A stretch of 5,110 bases of DNA from Candidatus Zixiibacteriota bacterium (lineage in GTDB: Bacteria > SM23-81 > DAOVCL01): assembly GCA_030670005.1 (NCBI GenBank), contig DAOVCL010000145.1:1-5110 (forward strand), given 5' to 3'. The notes below the pieces were generated by a model that was given only the letters and a program-made list of their open reading frames with translations, did no database searches and was not told the origin of the DNA. Both the position numbers and the translations under genes were made by a program. Position 1 is the first letter of the stretch. Each line of letters starts with the position of its first letter. Shown in pieces: positions 4,253-5,110 of the stretch.

Positions 4253-5110
4253 ATGAGCTATCCAGCCTATTTAGAGCTTGCCCGAAAGGGCAAACTGAGA
4301 GAGAAGGCAGAGGAGGCATATAAGTTACTCCAAAGCTGTTCCCTCTGTCCCCGAAGATGTGGGGTAGACAGATTTCAAGGCCAGAGAGGCTTCTGCGGAG
4401 CGGGGGAAAGAGCCAAGGTTTATAAGTTTAAGATCCATTTGGGAGAGGAACCACCCATCAGTGGGTGGAAGGGATCAGGGGTAATCTTCTTCTCCAGCTG
4501 TCCCCTCAAGTGTATCTACTGTCAGAACTACCCCTTTAGCCATCAGGGAAAGGGAAGGGAGATCTCCCCCCAGCTCCTCTCCCGGATGATGCTCCATCTC
4601 CAGAGGATGGGATGTCACAATCTAAACCTGGTCACACCTACCCATTTCGTCCCCCAGGTTCTTTCAGCCCTTTCGCTTGCCGTGAATAAAGGGTTCCACC
4701 TGCCTATTGTCTATAATACAAGCGGATACGAAAGCCTACGGACTTTGAGACTCATAGATGGAGTGGTGGACATATATCTATCGGATTTCAAATATGCCAG
4801 GAGAGAGATGGGGAAGAGATACTCTCAGGTATCCGACTACCCCCAAGTGGCCAAAAGGGCTGTAAAGGAGATGTATCGCCAGGTAGGGGATCTCCTAACT
4901 GACCAGAATGGGATTGCCAAAAGGGGGCTGATCATCCGTCATCTCCTCCTCCCCGGCAACCTCTCCGCAGCCGAGGAGATCTTCTCCTTCATCGCCAGAG
5001 AACTCTCCCCCACTGTCTCCATAAGCCTAATGGGCCAGTATCTACCAGTCTGGGGGGCAAAAGCCCATCCCTTGCTGGGAAGGAAAATTACTATTGAGGA
5101 GTTTAAGAAA
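4253..5110 (+). CDS. PflX-like radical SAM protein, 3' end cut by window
   Basis: The first 286 residues are visible; the frame is open to the last base. The radical SAM motif CPLKCIYC gives C83, C87 and C90, which should hold a [4Fe-4S] cluster that cleaves S-adenosylmethionine. An N-terminal set, CSLCPRRC (C29, C32, C36) with C48 in GFCGAG, is typical of the COG1313 PflX-like group and may bind another metal site. Other group motifs are NLVTPTHFVPQ (125-135), YNTSGYE (154-160), DIYLSDFKY (173-181), IRHLLLPGNL (228-237) and MGQYLPV (260-266). By family length only a short C-terminus should be missing. These proteins are named after pyruvate formate-lyase activases, but no glycyl radical enzyme is nearby and the substrate is unknown. 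ATG 4253 is the first start after an in-frame TAA at 4244, so the N-terminus is firm, though no ribosome binding site is visible. Confidence 0.92.
   Translation, partial: MSYPAYLELARKGKLREKAEEAYKLLQSCSLCPRRCGVDRFQGQRGFCGAGERAKVYKFKIHLGEEPPISGWKGSGVIFFSSCPLKCIYCQNYPFSHQGKGREISPQLLSRMMLHLQRMGCHNLNLVTPTHFVPQVLSALSLAVNKGFHLPIVYNTSGYESLRTLRLIDGVVDIYLSDFKYARREMGKRYSQVSDYPQVAKRAVKEMYRQVGDLLTDQNGIAKRGLIIRHLLLPGNLSAAEEIFSFIARELSPTVSISLMGQYLPVWGAKAHPLLGRKITIEEFKK

Noticed and set aside
4059..4256. 65-codon + strand open frame between rpe and the radical SAM gene, starting with TTG
   Set aside because: No ribosome binding site, a third of it is the palindromic element at 4110-4170, the peptide has no recognisable pattern, and its ATGA overlap with the next start looks accidental.

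Overview
The window looks like chromosomal housekeeping DNA from a Gram-negative, probably anaerobic bacterium, most likely of the Desulfobacterota (former Deltaproteobacteria) or a relative. This is inferred from gene content, gene order, heavy AGG/AGA arginine and ATA isoleucine codon use, and palindromic repeats in the gaps. No taxonomic marker is present, so the assignment is tentative.

Layout: all five genes are on the + strand. (1) 69-755: a membrane zinc metallopeptidase of the YugP family, preceded by a perfect 15-bp inverted repeat, a consensus -10 box and a strong ribosome binding site. (2) 756-917: a gap mostly filled by a palindromic CGCAAAG-type repeat that ends 12 bases before rsmB. 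(3) 918-2258: rsmB, the 16S rRNA m5C967 methyltransferase. (4) 2267-3010: a membrane-anchored protein with three PASTA domains and no kinase domain, 8 bases after rsmB and surely co-transcribed with it. (5) 3011-3359: a 349-base gap with a second CGCAAAG-type repeat and two adjacent hairpins. (6) 3360-4022: rpe, ribulose-phosphate 3-epimerase, with a TTG start. (7) 4023-4252: a gap with a third, different palindromic element. (8) 4253-5110: a PflX-like radical SAM protein that runs off the window end.

The order rsmB - PASTA protein - rpe recalls the Bacillus order fmt-rsmB-rlmN-prpC-prkC-rsgA-rpe, where prkC is a PASTA-domain Ser/Thr kinase. Here the PASTA protein holds the position of PrkC but has only a membrane anchor and extracytoplasmic PASTA domains. 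This is the most interesting biological point in the window. The genes do not form one pathway; they mix translation (RsmB), carbon metabolism (Rpe), envelope functions (peptidase, PASTA protein) and an uncharacterised radical SAM enzyme. I found no mobile-element genes, CRISPR array, tRNA, rRNA or defence system. The unexplained structure lies in the repeat-filled gaps.
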